Source of the DNA: Sphingobacteriales bacterium
GTDB lineage: Bacteria; Bacteroidota; Bacteroidia; Chitinophagales; LD1
Reading direction: 5' to 3'
Length of the DNA stretch: 64,000 nt
Assembly: GCA_018262795.1 (NCBI GenBank)
Contig: JADFDM010000002.1
Coordinates: 1 to 64,000 of the forward strand
A program made the translations under genes and the position numbers. This document shows, piece after piece, positions 37,238-46,982 of this stretch (positions are counted from its first letter, which is position 1; each line of letters begins with the position of its first letter). The notes beneath the pieces are model-generated. The model was not told the DNA's origin. It did no database searches and was given only the letters and a program-made list of their open reading frames with translations.

Positions 37238-39604
37238 TTAGAATGGGTAACCGATGGCTAACTGAAACTGCCCTTTTCTGAATTGAGCATTTTGAAAAAG
37301 CCAGCGATTGCCATCCGCTTTGCGCGGGTCGCGGAGTGGAAATCCGTAATCGAGTCGGATCACAAAGAAGTTGAAGTCTAATCGAAGACCTGCTCCGGCA
37401 TCTACGGCAAATTCTTTCCAGAAGCGATTGAATTCAAAGTTTCCGTTTTCGCGATTATCTTTTCTGAGTGTCCACACATTTCCCGCATCCACAAAGAAGG
37501 CTCCTTTGAGCCATTTGTAAATATCAAACCGAAACTCAGCATTTAGTTCTAATTTAATATCGCCTGTTTGATTAAAGAATCCGATATTCTTTTTCTCTCC
37601 CGTTTCAGGATTATAGGCGGTACTATCCACATAGCCTCCCGGCCCAACTTCGCGAATCAAGAACCCGCGAAGGCTATTAGGGCCTCCCACAAAAAACTGT
37701 TTGATAAATGGAAGCGCATAACTGTTGCCATAAGGCACACCTATCCCGGCAGTCGTTCGCATGGCAAATAAACCGTGGTTCCTGATTCGGAAATAATTTC
37801 GCCAGTCGGCCTCTATTCTGAAATACTGCGAAAAAGGTTTTTTGAAAATATAATAGATAGAATCGTTGGCACTGTGCAGGTTGGCCAACTTAAATCCGGC
37901 ATAAATGATGTTTCCGGCTGTTTCAACGTTTGCCTTAAAGTACATATATCTTCTATCTTTCTGGGTTCGTTGATTGTTGTAAACGAAAGTGTAATTAGGA
38001 CCAATAATAATCTGCTCTTCATAACTGCTCTTCAAAATCGGTATGGAGTCAAGTCTTCGCTTAAACTCTGCTCCCGTTTTCGGCAGCAGATAGAAAGTAA
38101 TGCTGATTGGATTCAGCAAATGCTGCATGGTTATATTTTTGCTCCATTCGTAACCAAATGAGGCGGTAAAGTTGTGCAACTGATAGAGGAAAACCACATT
38201 GCCGGAGGTATCGAAATCAAAGCGGTGCTCAAAGTTGTAACCAATGTTCAGCCGGGTTTTAGGATTGGCCGCTTGAGTGAATCGGGGCAATTTGATCGGG
38301 AACAGAAAACGATTGAGGTAATAAGTAAAAGAGGTGTTGATGTTTGAAGTGATGATCTGCACTTTCTTCGCTTTACTGAACTTTACCTGCACCCCCGCTG
38401 AGGCATCAAACATAAACTGATCGGCTCGCTTAGAAAGATTTTTGTTTTTGTAGGATATGGAAGCCGCAGTACCAAACAGCCCCTCATTGGTTACGTTGGC
38501 TTCTACCGTTCCCGAAATTGATTGGCGCTTGCCGGGAGTAAGGGACACAATACAATCCAAGTAGTGGCCATCTCGATTTTTTGCTTTGGCAAAATCAACT
38601 GTAATGAACTTGAAAATACCTAACTGTGAAAGTCGGTTGATAGTTCTGATTTCGCGGTTTCTGCTATACAACTGTCCGCGTTTCATAAAAATAGCATCGG
38701 TCAGTATTTTCCGTTTTAGCACTTTCTTTTGCGTGATTACATAATACTCGCTGCTGTCACCGGCAAGTAGGGTGTCGCGCCTCAAAGTGTCGTTCAGTAT
38801 TTCCGAGGCGAAGTCGGTGGTGATGTAGAAGTTGTTCAATCGGTATTGCTCATGTTGGGTGCTGTCGCTGGGGGGAATAATATTTACTTTAATATTTACC
38901 CTTTTTGTTTCGCTGATGGTATCCAGTTCAAAGTTTACATACTCCCGATTGAAAAAGTAATAGCCCGTGTTACGGAGCACTCCTTCAATGCGATCGCGCT
39001 CATTTTTCAGGTTGGCAATATCAAATCGTTCACCGGTTTTTAGCACAGAGCTTTTTCGTGTGCTGTACACCAAGGTGTCGCACTTGTATTTCCCCTCTAC
39101 ATAATCAACCGTTCCTATATTCCATACCGGGCCGTTGTGAAGGGTGTAGGTAACCACCGCCCTTTTCTTTTTTGTAACTATACTGTCGGAAACAGTAGCG
39201 TAGAAATATCCGAAATTGAACATGTAATTTTCATACGAACGGACCGTCTTTTCCGTTAGTGCTGTGTCCAGTACTACCGGAGGCTCCCCCACTTTGTCAA
39301 TAATCCATTGTTTAAAACGAGTCAGTTTTTTACTGCGGGTGGCCGAATGGTAAAGCCACATTCTGAAAGGCAAAATCCCTAAGAACTTGCGGTTGGGCTT
39401 TTGTGCTGCAATGGCAGCAAAGTCGTTTTTGATTTTATCGCGTTCGAGAACGGGCATCGCTTTTTTATCTACTGCGAATTTGTTTCTCACTAACAGGCTG
39501 TGACCTTCCGGGAGATTCTTAGCTACCTTACAAGATGGCAGCAAGGAGAGGAGGCATAGCAACAGACAGGAATGGGAAATTAGACGTACGAAATTCTTCC
39601 GCAT
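37238..39604 (-). CDS. BamA/TamA family outer-membrane protein (TamL-like)
   Basis: Lipobox LLSLLPSC, POTRA-like region, C-terminal FVGGPNSLRGFLIREVGPGGY and GAGLRLDFNFFVIRLDYGFPLRDPR barrel motifs; adjacent to a TrmH-family gene. Confidence 0.92.
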   Translation of the reverse strand: MRKNFVRLISHSCLLLCLLSLLPSCKVAKNLPEGHSLLVRNKFAVDKKAMPVLERDKIKNDFAAIAAQKPNRKFLGILPFRMWLYHSATRSKKLTRFKQWIIDKVGEPPVVLDTALTEKTVRSYENYMFNFGYFYATVSDSIVTKKKRAVVTYTLHNGPVWNIGTVDYVEGKYKCDTLVYSTRKSSVLKTGERFDIANLKNERDRIEGVLRNTGYYFFNREYVNFELDTISETKRVNIKVNIIPPSDSTQHEQYRLNNFYITTDFASEILNDTLRRDTLLAGDSSEYYVITQKKVLKRKILTDAIFMKRGQLYSRNREIRTINRLSQLGIFKFITVDFAKAKNRDGHYLDCIVSLTPGKRQSISGTVEANVTNEGLFGTAASISYKNKNLSKRADQFMFDASAGVQVKFSKAKKVQIITSNINTSFTYYLNRFLFPIKLPRFTQAANPKTRLNIGYNFEHRFDFDTSGNVVFLYQLHNFTASFGYEWSKNITMQHLLNPISITFYLLPKTGAEFKRRLDSIPILKSSYEEQIIIGPNYTFVYNNQRTQKDRRYMYFKANVETAGNIIYAGFKLANLHSANDSIYYIFKKPFSQYFRIEADWRNYFRIRNHGLFAMRTTAGIGVPYGNSYALPFIKQFFVGGPNSLRGFLIREVGPGGYVDSTAYNPETGEKKNIGFFNQTGDIKLELNAEFRFDIYKWLKGAFFVDAGNVWTLRKDNRENGNFEFNRFWKEFAVDAGAGLRLDFNFFVIRLDYGFPLRDPRKADGNRWLFQNAQFRKGQFQLAIGYPF

Positions 39605-39640
39605 TAAAAAATCAATTTATTTCCATCTTTAGCCTTCATT

Positions 39641-40387
39641 ATGATCTCTAAAAAACAGACGGGCTTTGTCCGTTCACTCCACCAAAAGAAATTTCGCCAA
39701 ATGTATGGCAAATTTTTGGTTGAAGGTGACAAGCCCGTTCGAGAGTTACTCGCCTCTGATTTTAAAGTGTATAGTGTTTTTTCGGTGGAAGGATGGCATA
39801 CAACCGGTGGCGAGTTGGCGATAGAACATATTACAGTAACCGAGGAAGAACTGAAAAAACTATCCACCTTGGAGCATCCGAAAGAGGTGATAGCTGTAGC
39901 CGGCATTCCAAATTCTGAACCTTTATTCCAAAATTTTGAATGGCAAAAGGGGATTACTATTTGTTTGGATAACCTTAACGACCCCGGTAACGCAGGCACT
40001 ATTATTCGCATAGCAGATTGGTTTGGGGTGCATACGGTTTACTTCTCTGAAAACTCGGTGGACATCTATAACCCAAAAGTAGTGAGCGCTGCTAAAGGCT
40101 CGTTGTTTCGCGTGCATTGCCAATACACGGATCTGAAAAAGTTGTTTAAGCACCATCCTCAAATACCCGTATATGGTACTTTTTTGGAGGGGGAAAATAT
40201 TTACGAAGCGGAGTTGGCAAAAGAGGCGTTTGTTATTATCGGTAATGAGGCCAATGGTATAGGGGCGGAGTTGTTTCCCTACATCACCAAGCAAATTTCA
40301 ATCCCTTCTTACGGCAAGGCGGAATCACTGAATGCCGGAGTTGCTACCGGTATTGTGGTGAGCGAATTAGTAAGGCGTTTTAATTGA
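39641..40387 (+). CDS. TrmH/SpoU family RNA methyltransferase
   Basis: LDNLNDPGNAGTIIRIADWFG, AKGSLFRV, IIGNEANGI, ISIPSYGKAESLNAGVATGIV. Confidence 0.95.
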   Translation: MISKKQTGFVRSLHQKKFRQMYGKFLVEGDKPVRELLASDFKVYSVFSVEGWHTTGGELAIEHITVTEEELKKLSTLEHPKEVIAVAGIPNSEPLFQNFEWQKGITICLDNLNDPGNAGTIIRIADWFGVHTVYFSENSVDIYNPKVVSAAKGSLFRVHCQYTDLKKLFKHHPQIPVYGTFLEGENIYEAELAKEAFVIIGNEANGIGAELFPYITKQISIPSYGKAESLNAGVATGIVVSELVRRFN

Positions 40388-43300
40388 TGTCGTAAGCAAT
40401 ATGAAGCATATCTAACTCATGCAGCAACGCATTGTTTAGCTCAATACTCTTGGAAGCAGAACTTAGACCCAACGAAAAACCTTCTCCCATATCAAGAAAC
40501 TGTATTCGCAGTTTAATCTTGCCCGGATATTTAGAAATCACAGCTTCCAATTCATCAATAAATTGATCATCTACTTCTAAAGGAGGAACTTTTAGAGTGA
40601 GATACTTGGTGAGTTTGTCGCGGATATCGGATAGCAAATCAATTTTTGTGATTTTGAAGTCGTATTCTTTCCCATCCCAACGAGTTTGATATTTGCCGGT
40701 GATATGCAGCAAGGCATCCGGGGTTTCGATAAACGGTTTAAAGATGAGGTAATCTTTACTGAAAACGGAAAACTGATAAGTGCCGTCAAAATCTTCGATA
40801 GAAAAACGGCAGTAAGCATTCCCATTCTTAGCAATGCGCGTTTCTGTAGCGGTCACAATGCCGGCAATCTTCAATTCCTTATCTTTCTTGAACTCAATAT
40901 CCTTTAGGGTGCAATTGGTAAAGGAGTTTATCTCTAATTTATAATCCTCCAGCGGATGGCCGCTCAGGTAGATGCCGATAACTTCCTTTTCTCTTTTAAG
41001 CTTTTCTAAAAGGCTCCATTCCTCACATGGATTTATAGGAGGTTCCATGATATCACTGCTTCCTTCCACCTCTCCAAATAATGATATGGCATTGATTTGC
41101 TTGGATGATTGCAGGGTGCTGCCGTATTTCAATGCTTTTTCCAATACCGTGAGTCCGTCCTTTTTATCGGGAGTGAAAAACTGAGCTCGATGCAGCCCGA
41201 AGGAGTCGAAAGCCCCAGCTATGGCCAAAGCTTCAAATGCTCTTTTATTGACGGAGCGGAGATTGATTCGGCTACTAAAGTCATAAATTCCGGTGAAAGG
41301 GCCATTCTTTGTTCTTTCTTCAACAATAGACTCTACTGCCGTTTCTCCTACTCCTTTTATAGCCGCGAGAGCGAAGCGGATGTCTCCTTTTTTATTGACC
41401 GTAAATTTTACATCACTTTCATTTACATCCGGTCCTTTTACCGGAATACCCGCTCGCTTACATTCCTCCATGAAGAAGGTGATTTTGTCAATGTTGCTTT
41501 GGTTGTGGGTCATCACCGAAGCCATATATTCTCCCGGATAATGAGCTTTCAGGAAAGCGGTTTGAAAGGCTACAAAAGCATAGCAGGTAGAGTGTGATTT
41601 ATTGAAGGCATATTGTGCAAAGGCTTCCCAATCGGTCCATATCTTTTCTAATTTTTTTTCATCTAAATTCTTGGCTTTGGCTCCGTCCATGAATTGCCCC
41701 TTCATTTTATCGAGTTGTGTTCGATCCTTTTTACCCATCGCTTTCCGCAAGAAGTCGGCATCGCCTTTGCTGAAACCTCCCAGCTTTTGCGATAGCAACA
41801 TTACTTGCTCCTGATACACGGTAATGCCGTACGTCTCTTTCAGAAACTCTTCCATTTCGGGGAGGTCATAGGTGATAGGCTCTAATCCGTGCTTGCGCTT
41901 AATGTAATTAGGAATGTAGGCAATTGGCCCCGGACGATACAGCGCATTCATTGCAATCAAGTCATCAAATTGATCGGGCTTCAGTTCTTTCAGGCTCTTC
42001 TGCATCCCGGCACTTTCAAATTGAAAGATAGCATTGGTCTCGCCTTGTTGAAACAGTTCAAAGGTTTTTGCATCGTCCAATGGAAGATTATCAATATCAA
42101 TTTCTATTCCTCGATTTTGCTTAATCAATCGCAGCGCATCGCGAATGATGGTGAGGGTTCGCAATCCTAGAAAGTCCATCTTAATTACTCCGGCTTCCTC
42201 AATTACCTTGCCTTCGTATTGAGTAATGTATAAATCCGTATCCTTTGAGGTGGCTATCGGGATAATCTCCGTCAGATCTTTTGGGGCAATAATAATTCCG
42301 GCTGCGTGAATGCCAGTCCCCCGAACACCGCCTTCTAATTTCTCCGCTTCTTTTAGCACTTTCCCTTCTGCCGTTTCACTATCGTGAATTTGCCGGAGCT
42401 TTTTCACGGCTTCAAGTGCTTCCGTATCCAGCCCTTCCTTATCTTTTAAACTCTCATCGCCCTCTAAGGGAGCGTGAAAAATGCGAGCTAAGGAAATACC
42501 CGGTTTTTCAGGAACCATCTTCGTCAATCCAATAGAGTCGGATAAAGGTAAATCCAATACACGAGCCACATCTTTAATGCTCACCTTGGCGGCTAAGGTA
42601 CTGTATGTAACAATCTGCGCTACTTGTGCTTTGGTGTATTTGTCCACCACATATTTAATCACTTTATCGCGCCCCTCATCATCAAAGTCTGTATCTATAT
42701 CCGGCATGGATTTACGGCTGGGGTTCAGAAATCTTTCAAACAGCAGATTGTAGGCAATCGGGTCAATGTTAGTAATGCCAATGCAATAAGCTACCACACT
42801 ACCGGCAGCCGAACCACGCCCCGGACCCACTATCACATTCATCTTTCGGCCTTCATTGATGAAATCTGCCACTATGAGAAAGTACCCGGCAAAGCCCATC
42901 GTCTTGATGGTGAACAACTCAAAGTTCAAACGTTCTTCAATTTTAGGAGTGATTTCTTTGTATCGTTTTTTTGCTCCCTCAAAAGTGAGGTGTCTCAGAT
43001 ATTCCCATTGGTTGAGGACTTCCGGCAGTAAGAGCGTTTTCTCATCCACCCTTTCGGCTGTAGTATGTATGTGAAACTCAGAAGGCACCACAAAGTTGGG
43101 CAGCATGATGTCTCGTTTCAGTTGCAGATGTTCGCATTTGTCCACTATTTCCTGCGTGTTACCTAACGACTGCGGAACATCGCTAAACAGTTTGCTCATT
43201 TCATCCTGCGTTTTGAAATAGAACTGATCATTGTAAAATGCAAATCGTCTGCCTTTCACATGCACCTGATCGTCTGAAAACTCCTTCATGGTAGGGGTGC

Positions 43301-44012
43301 TCTGTTTCTCTCCGGTATTGATGCACAGCAAAATATCGTGCGCGTTAGAGTCGTTCTGATCTACATAGTGCGAATCGTTGGTGCATATCACTTTCACGTT
43401 GTATTCCGCAGCGAATTTCAGCAACACCTCATTTACTTGGTCTTGCTCTTTCATGCCGTGGCGTTGCAGTTCTATGTAATAATCTTCGCCAAACAGATTA
43501 TACCACCATTCAAACTCTTTGCGGCCTTCTGCTTCTCCTTTGCGAAGAATAGTTTGTGGCACTAAAGCGCCCAAACAACAGGAAGTAGCAATCAGGTTTT
43601 CGTGATATTTCTCTATTAGTTGTTTGTCAATTCTTGGGTACTTCCCATATAAGCCTTCGATATAACCGAGGGAGCACAGCTTCACTAAATTCTTGTAGCC
43701 ATCTGCATTTTTAGCCAACAACAATTGATGATACCGCTTGTCCTTTTCCTCTTTTGTGAATTTCTGCTTATGTCTGTCTTCTACTACATAAAACTCGCAA
43801 CCTACTATTGGCTTAATAGCATGACCATCTGCTGTTTTGTGTTTGCCGGCTTCGGCCACAAACTGAAAAACCCCAAACATGTTGCCGTGGTCGGTAATGG
43901 CCAATGCCCGCATATTGTCTTTAGCGGCCTTCTCGTACATGCCTTTAATACTGGCAGCGCCATCGAGTAGAGAATACTGGGTATGAGAATGCAGATGTGA
44001 AAAAGCAGGCAT
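40380..44012 (-). CDS. dnaE: DNA polymerase III subunit alpha
   Basis: PHP N-terminus FSHLHSHTQYSLLDGA, GPGRGSAAGSVVAYCIGIT, PDIDTDFDDEGRD, AFNKSHSTCYAFVAFQTAFLKAHYP; 1210 aa intact. Confidence 0.97.
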   Translation of the reverse strand: MPAFSHLHSHTQYSLLDGAASIKGMYEKAAKDNMRALAITDHGNMFGVFQFVAEAGKHKTADGHAIKPIVGCEFYVVEDRHKQKFTKEEKDKRYHQLLLAKNADGYKNLVKLCSLGYIEGLYGKYPRIDKQLIEKYHENLIATSCCLGALVPQTILRKGEAEGRKEFEWWYNLFGEDYYIELQRHGMKEQDQVNEVLLKFAAEYNVKVICTNDSHYVDQNDSNAHDILLCINTGEKQSTPTMKEFSDDQVHVKGRRFAFYNDQFYFKTQDEMSKLFSDVPQSLGNTQEIVDKCEHLQLKRDIMLPNFVVPSEFHIHTTAERVDEKTLLLPEVLNQWEYLRHLTFEGAKKRYKEITPKIEERLNFELFTIKTMGFAGYFLIVADFINEGRKMNVIVGPGRGSAAGSVVAYCIGITNIDPIAYNLLFERFLNPSRKSMPDIDTDFDDEGRDKVIKYVVDKYTKAQVAQIVTYSTLAAKVSIKDVARVLDLPLSDSIGLTKMVPEKPGISLARIFHAPLEGDESLKDKEGLDTEALEAVKKLRQIHDSETAEGKVLKEAEKLEGGVRGTGIHAAGIIIAPKDLTEIIPIATSKDTDLYITQYEGKVIEEAGVIKMDFLGLRTLTIIRDALRLIKQNRGIEIDIDNLPLDDAKTFELFQQGETNAIFQFESAGMQKSLKELKPDQFDDLIAMNALYRPGPIAYIPNYIKRKHGLEPITYDLPEMEEFLKETYGITVYQEQVMLLSQKLGGFSKGDADFLRKAMGKKDRTQLDKMKGQFMDGAKAKNLDEKKLEKIWTDWEAFAQYAFNKSHSTCYAFVAFQTAFLKAHYPGEYMASVMTHNQSNIDKITFFMEECKRAGIPVKGPDVNESDVKFTVNKKGDIRFALAAIKGVGETAVESIVEERTKNGPFTGIYDFSSRINLRSVNKRAFEALAIAGAFDSFGLHRAQFFTPDKKDGLTVLEKALKYGSTLQSSKQINAISLFGEVEGSSDIMEPPINPCEEWSLLEKLKREKEVIGIYLSGHPLEDYKLEINSFTNCTLKDIEFKKDKELKIAGIVTATETRIAKNGNAYCRFSIEDFDGTYQFSVFSKDYLIFKPFIETPDALLHITGKYQTRWDGKEYDFKITKIDLLSDIRDKLTKYLTLKVPPLEVDDQFIDELEAVISKYPGKIKLRIQFLDMGEGFSLGLSSASKSIELNNALLHELDMLHIAYDIN

Positions 44013-44196
44013 GATGCAATAACGATTAGGGGATGAATAATTAGAGGCTGAAAATACAAATCCCCGACTGCTCTTCCCGATGAACTTACCCCCGTTTGGA
44101 ATTACTTTGTGGAAAAAAGATGTAATTGCTTACTGTGCTGAACAGTGACTTGTGTAAATCTTTTGGGGGAGAGAACTTTGCCGGTAGTTTTTAAAC

Positions 44197-44529
44197 CTAC
44201 CCGCCCTTTTTCTTGGTTTTGTAGCCGGAAGCATTGAGCAGTTGAATGATTTTTTCCCGTTGTTCTCCTTGTATCAGAATGATGCCGTCTTTCACCGTGC
44301 CGCCTACTCCGCATTTACTTTTCAGTTGTTTCCCTAATATTTCTAACTCCTTTTCAGAGCCTTTGAAATTTTCAATGACGGTTGCCATTTTCCCACCTTT
44401 CAGCCTTTCGATAGCCACATATAAAGTTTGCTGGTTGGGGTTCAACGGTACTTCAAGTGAATTCTCCTTCTTCTCCTTAAAATCGGGATTGGTGGAGTAA
44501 ACCACACGGGGCTTATTGGTGTTTTTCAT
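44197..44529 (-). CDS. Translation initiation factor SUI1/eIF1-like (YciH family)
   Basis: IERLKGGKMATVIENFKGSEKELEILGKQLKSKCGVGGTVKDGIILIQGEQREKIIQLL. Confidence 0.92.
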   Translation of the reverse strand: MKNTNKPRVVYSTNPDFKEKKENSLEVPLNPNQQTLYVAIERLKGGKMATVIENFKGSEKELEILGKQLKSKCGVGGTVKDGIILIQGEQREKIIQLLNASGYKTKKKGG

Positions 44530-44606
44530 GATTGAGTGGATTGATTGAGTATGCTGACTTCCTAATTAGGTCTAAAGTCTGTCGTCTAATTTCTAACATC
44601 TAATGT

Positions 44607-45518
44607 CTAATACGAATTAAGCCCTTTCGCCACCACCATATTGATACACTGCGGAATTATATCGAAAGTCACATCCTCGTGTGAAATCACGGAATCACCG
44701 TCAAACTGGTACACCATTTTTTTATTGCCGTGTATCACAATTCGTTTTGCGCGATACGATTCTGCTTCTTTAATTAAATCTGCCCGTTTCATCACCAAGC
44801 AGGCTACTATCCAAAACAGTTTCCACACCGGGAAGTGGTTTAATACAATCACATCCATGATTCCATCTTTCATACTGGTAAATGGAAATACCGCATAGTC
44901 ATACCCATATTGATTGGCATTAAAAGCGGTGAAGAGGAAAAAATCCTTTTCCAGCGTCACATCGTCTATCTCTACCACAGCATGGAAGGGTTGGAAATAG
45001 AAAAGCAATTCCTTGAGAACTGCCCAAGCATAAGAGGCTAAACCTCGTAACTTATGGTGGTGAAACCTACGGGCTACCGAGGAATCAATGCCAAACCCTG
45101 CATTGCTTACAAAATACCGAAGATTGGATTTTACCAAGTCTATCTTAACGATCTTGCTGTTGTTGAGTACTTCAAGTGCTCCTTTCACATCGCGAGCCGG
45201 AATTTTAAGATGAGTAGCAAACCCATTTCCTGAACCGTAAGGGATTACCCCCAAAGCTGTATCGCTTCCAACCAAACTTTGCGCGACTTCGTTGATAGAA
45301 CCGTCACCGCCTATGGCTACGCAAATGTCGTAATGTTCCTCCACAGCTTGTTGAGCGATCAGAGTGGCGTGTCCGGCATATTGGGTAAAGCGAATGGTGT
45401 AGTCGAACTGCACATAATCAATATAACGAGCTATCTTTTCGGGAACGTTCTTCTTCTTGTAAACCCCGGAGATGGGGTTGATGATAAACATGACCTTCTT
45501 CTTCGTTTCCGTGTCCAT
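44607..45518 (-). CDS. Diacylglycerol kinase family lipid kinase (YegS-like)
   Basis: FIINPISGVYKKK, VAIGGDGSINEVAQSL, GVIPYGSGNGFATHL. Confidence 0.93.
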   Translation of the reverse strand: MDTETKKKVMFIINPISGVYKKKNVPEKIARYIDYVQFDYTIRFTQYAGHATLIAQQAVEEHYDICVAIGGDGSINEVAQSLVGSDTALGVIPYGSGNGFATHLKIPARDVKGALEVLNNSKIVKIDLVKSNLRYFVSNAGFGIDSSVARRFHHHKLRGLASYAWAVLKELLFYFQPFHAVVEIDDVTLEKDFFLFTAFNANQYGYDYAVFPFTSMKDGIMDVIVLNHFPVWKLFWIVACLVMKRADLIKEAESYRAKRIVIHGNKKMVYQFDGDSVISHEDVTFDIIPQCINMVVAKGLNSY

Positions 45519-45548
45519 AGCCGTGTAAATATAGAAGTAAAGCGCGTT

Positions 45549-46409
45549 CTAAAAGGCTTTCAGGCTAAGATCAAGACTTACATAAGAGTGAGTGAGTGCG
45601 CCCACCGAAATGAAATCAACCCCGGTTTCAGCATAGGCTCGGATAGTTTTGAGTGTAATACCTCCAGAGGCTTCGGTCTCTATTTTCTTATTCACAAGTG
45701 CTACCCCTTCTTTCATTTTCTCCGTTGAAAAATTGTCAAACATGATTCGGTCGGCATAGCTCACACGAAGTACCTCCGCTACCTCCTCTATAGTTCTTGT
45801 CTCTATTTCAACGGGGAGCTTTAGTCCATTTTTTTGCTGATAATTCTTTACCGCCAGCAATGCTTTTTCTATCCCACCGCAAAAATCAATGTGATTATCC
45901 TTCAGCAGAATCATATCGTAAAGCCCGAAGCGATGATTGAGTCCGCCTCCTATGCGCACAGCCCATTTCTCAAAATAGCGCAAGGTAGGAGCGGTTTTGC
46001 GCGTGTCGAGAATTCTACTGTTTGTTCCGGCTATTTGTTCCACATATTGCGAGGTGGTAGTAGCAATCCCGCTCATTCGTTGCATAAAATTAAGCACTAC
46101 CCGCTCTGCCCGCAATATAGATTTCACTTCTCCGTAAACTCTAAAAGCAATGTCTCCTTTTTGAATATGTGCTCCATCTGCCAATAACTTTTCAAAGGTC
46201 AGGCTTTCATCCACTTTCTTAAATATCTGCTCAGCCAAACTAACTCCGGCTAACACCCCTTCCGCCTTACAAAGCAAGTGCGCTCTGCCATCTTTGGGGG
46301 TAGGAATACAAGCTAAAGAAGTATGGTCACCGGTGGCAATGCGACCTTCAAAATCCACTATGTCTTCTGCTAAGGCTTCCTCAATCACCCTGTCAATATT
46401 GTAACTCAT
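45549..46409 (-). CDS. nadC: Carboxylating nicotinate-nucleotide diphosphorylase
   Basis: LDTRKTAPTLRYFEKWAVRIGGGLNHRFGLYDMILLKDNH, IMFDNFS, SGGITLKTIRAYAETGVDFISVGALTHS. Confidence 0.96.
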   Translation of the reverse strand: MSYNIDRVIEEALAEDIVDFEGRIATGDHTSLACIPTPKDGRAHLLCKAEGVLAGVSLAEQIFKKVDESLTFEKLLADGAHIQKGDIAFRVYGEVKSILRAERVVLNFMQRMSGIATTTSQYVEQIAGTNSRILDTRKTAPTLRYFEKWAVRIGGGLNHRFGLYDMILLKDNHIDFCGGIEKALLAVKNYQQKNGLKLPVEIETRTIEEVAEVLRVSYADRIMFDNFSTEKMKEGVALVNKKIETEASGGITLKTIRAYAETGVDFISVGALTHSYVSLDLSLKAF

Positions 46410-46437
46410 CGCTTGAATTGTGGTGGCGAAATAAAAA

Positions 46438-46469
46438 AGAAAAAGCGAAGCTGCAGCTTCGCTTTTTCT
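46438..46469 (-). terminator. Perfect 32-bp palindrome, probable intrinsic terminator of the DUF4783 gene
   Basis: AGAAAAAGCGAAGCTG|CAGCTTCGCTTTTTCT. On the minus strand it is followed by TTTTTAT, 18 bp past the DUF4783 stop. Confidence 0.85.
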
Positions 46470-46486
46470 CTATGAGCCACTAATAT

Positions 46487-46885
46487 CTATTCCTGTTCAA
46501 ATCTTATTTCTTGAATAATCAGCATCCCACTTTGTGCTTTTGCATAAACGTAGGTGCGATAATTCCCGTTAGTCGTATTCATGTTAGCAATAAAATATTT
46601 AGACCCTTCGGGGGAAGTGCCTTCGTGCGCTATGGAGAATGATTTCGGGGGGTGATTACTAAAGAAATTTTTCAGCACCATCTCGGCTTGGGCTTTGCTG
46701 TAGCTGGCTTCTACATCTTTGATGGTGATTTCTACATTGCCTACAAAATTGGCGGAAAGAGCCGAGGCATTGCCGTTTTTGATAGCATTCGCTATGTTGT
46801 CGAAACTTTGAGCCTGCAACTGATTGGAGAAGATAAACCACGAAAATGCAATCGCTGTAAATGACTTCAAAATATACTTTCCCAT
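46487..46885 (-). CDS. DUF4783 domain-containing secreted protein
   Basis: Signal peptide MGKYILKSFTAIAFSWFIFSNQLQAQ; SFDNIANAIKNGNASALSANFVGNVEITI...FFSNHPPKSFSIAHEG. Start reassigned to 46885. Confidence 0.82.
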   Translation of the reverse strand: MGKYILKSFTAIAFSWFIFSNQLQAQSFDNIANAIKNGNASALSANFVGNVEITIKDVEASYSKAQAEMVLKNFFSNHPPKSFSIAHEGTSPEGSKYFIANMNTTNGNYRTYVYAKAQSGMLIIQEIRFEQE

Positions 46886-46968
46886 TTGCTTATTGGTTTG
46901 TGTGGGAGGCGCGAATACCGTGCCAATAACCGATGAAAACTGTGATAGGTAAAAGTAAGAAACTCGAA

Positions 46969-46976
46969 TAACTTTG
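46969..46976 (+). promoter_or_regulatory. Candidate -7 promoter element (TAACTTTG) immediately before gpmI
   Basis: TAnnTTTG match ending 6 nt before the ATG at 46983. Confidence 0.5.
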
Positions 46977-46982
46977 CGCCTC

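Noticed and set aside
41109-41597. 162-aa ORF antisense to dnaE (and other ORFs inside dnaE)
   Set aside because: Entirely within an intact, strongly supported dnaE; no motif support.
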